A stretch of DNA of 13,828 nt, from NCBI GenBank assembly GCA_016290715.1, contig JAEEUY010000171.1:1-13828 (forward strand). The letters are read 5' to 3'. Below the pieces are notes generated by a model, which made no database searches, was not told where the DNA came from, and saw nothing but the letters and a program-made list of their open reading frames with translations. The stretch's first letter is position 1. Each line of letters begins with the position of its first letter. The DNA comes from Bacteroidales bacterium (lineage in GTDB: Bacteria > Bacteroidota > Bacteroidia > Bacteroidales > WCHB1-69). The translations under genes and the position numbers were made by a program. This document shows, in pieces, positions 13,429-13,828 of the stretch.

Positions 13429-13828
13429 TTATTTAGTTTCTTCAATTGCTTGTTTAATCAATTGGAAGGTTCTTTCAGGATCATTGTCCAGACCTACTGA
13501 AAAACGAATCAATCCTTCGCTCATACCCATTTCTTTTTGGATATCTTCAGGAACTTCTGAAGAGGTTGATTTGCCGGAATTGCTAAACAAGGTTTTGAAA
13601 TAACCTAAACTTACAGCGAGGTATCCTACGCCGAGTTCTTGCATTTTTTCCATGATGGCGCTGGCTCTTTCGGCCGTGCCCATATCGATAGAGATCATGC
13701 CGCCATAGCCATAACCTTCATTCATCATTTTTGTAAATAATTCATGGTCAACATGTTCTGGAAGACCTGGGTAGTTATACTTGATGCCTGTTTCTTTGAA
13801 ACGTTTGGCTAAGTACATGGCATTTTCG
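13429..13828 (-). CDS. Cys/Met metabolism PLP-dependent enzyme, C-terminal part
   Basis: The last 132 codons and stop of a gene that continues past the right edge; it reads in frame to the last bases, so the visible Met near its left end (13816-13818) is internal, with 'ENAMYLAKRF' there. The segment 'VGYLAVSLGYFKTLFSNSGKSTSSEVP' in spirit and the ending 'GLIRFSVGLDNDPERTFQLIKQAIEET' are characteristic of the C-terminal domain of gamma-family PLP enzymes (cystathionine gamma-synthase/lyase, methionine gamma-lyase, O-acetylhomoserine sulfhydrylase). The Arg in GLIRFSVG is the substrate carboxylate-binding position in the family. The catalytic lysine lies outside the window, so the exact reaction cannot be chosen; a methionine gamma-lyase-like enzyme is my first guess. 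Confidence 0.85.
   Translation of the reverse strand, partial: ENAMYLAKRFKETGIKYNYPGLPEHVDHELFTKMMNEGYGYGGMISIDMGTAERASAIMEKMQELGVGYLAVSLGYFKTLFSNSGKSTSSEVPEDIQKEMGMSEGLIRFSVGLDNDPERTFQLIKQAIEETK

Overview
The window looks like a piece of a Bacteroidales (phylum Bacteroidota) chromosome. The reasons are: no Shine-Dalgarno sites ahead of the genes; -7 promoter elements of the Bacteroidota form TAnnTTTG; several MKK-type signal peptides and lipoproteins; and phylum-typical genes (a DUF4175 giant coiled-coil protein, a FadL/OmpP1-family porin with a Bacteroidales-style N-terminus, a periplasmic S9B dipeptidyl peptidase, and a phosphoglucosamine mutase with archaeal-type loops). I see no mobile element, CRISPR array, tRNA or rRNA. 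The layout looks like ordinary core chromosome with several poorly characterised genes.

Layout from left to right. (1) Positions 1-250 hold the first codons of a gene running leftward off the edge, its promoter, and the leader of a small rightward lipoprotein gene (251-682), which ends at a clear terminator. (2) A promoter at about 776-808 drives a DUF362 protein with two [4Fe-4S] ferredoxin motifs and, unusually, a lipoprotein signal peptide. After it come a small outer-membrane beta-barrel protein and glmM (phosphoglucosamine mutase, cell-wall precursor synthesis), and the unit ends at a near-perfect palindrome at 4083-4121. (3) A promoter immediately after that palindrome starts a tight five-gene run: rpiB (pentose phosphate pathway), an orphan LUD-domain plus [4Fe-4S] protein, DUF4175, a degenerate GHKL-fold-like small protein, and a FadL-family porin. 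It closes at a 20-bp hairpin at 11024-11066. (4) On the minus strand, converging on that hairpin, lies a complete dipeptidyl peptidase IV gene with its own promoter. Upstream of it is the 3' end of a Cys/Met-metabolism PLP enzyme gene, cut by the right edge, with a terminator between the two.

How the genes may work together. Several products belong to the envelope: two predicted lipoproteins, two outer-membrane barrels, the membrane-anchored DUF4175 protein, exported DPP IV and GlmM. Two products carry iron-sulfur clusters, the DUF362 protein and the LUD protein. DPP IV would release dipeptides in the periplasm, and the PLP enzyme at the right edge handles sulfur amino acids. The least explained set is LUD/Fe-S, DUF4175 and the GHKL-like protein, which overlap or nearly touch inside one operon with rpiB and a porin. 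No CRISPR, toxin or phage-like defence system is visible. All assignments come from reading motifs by eye; no database search was run.
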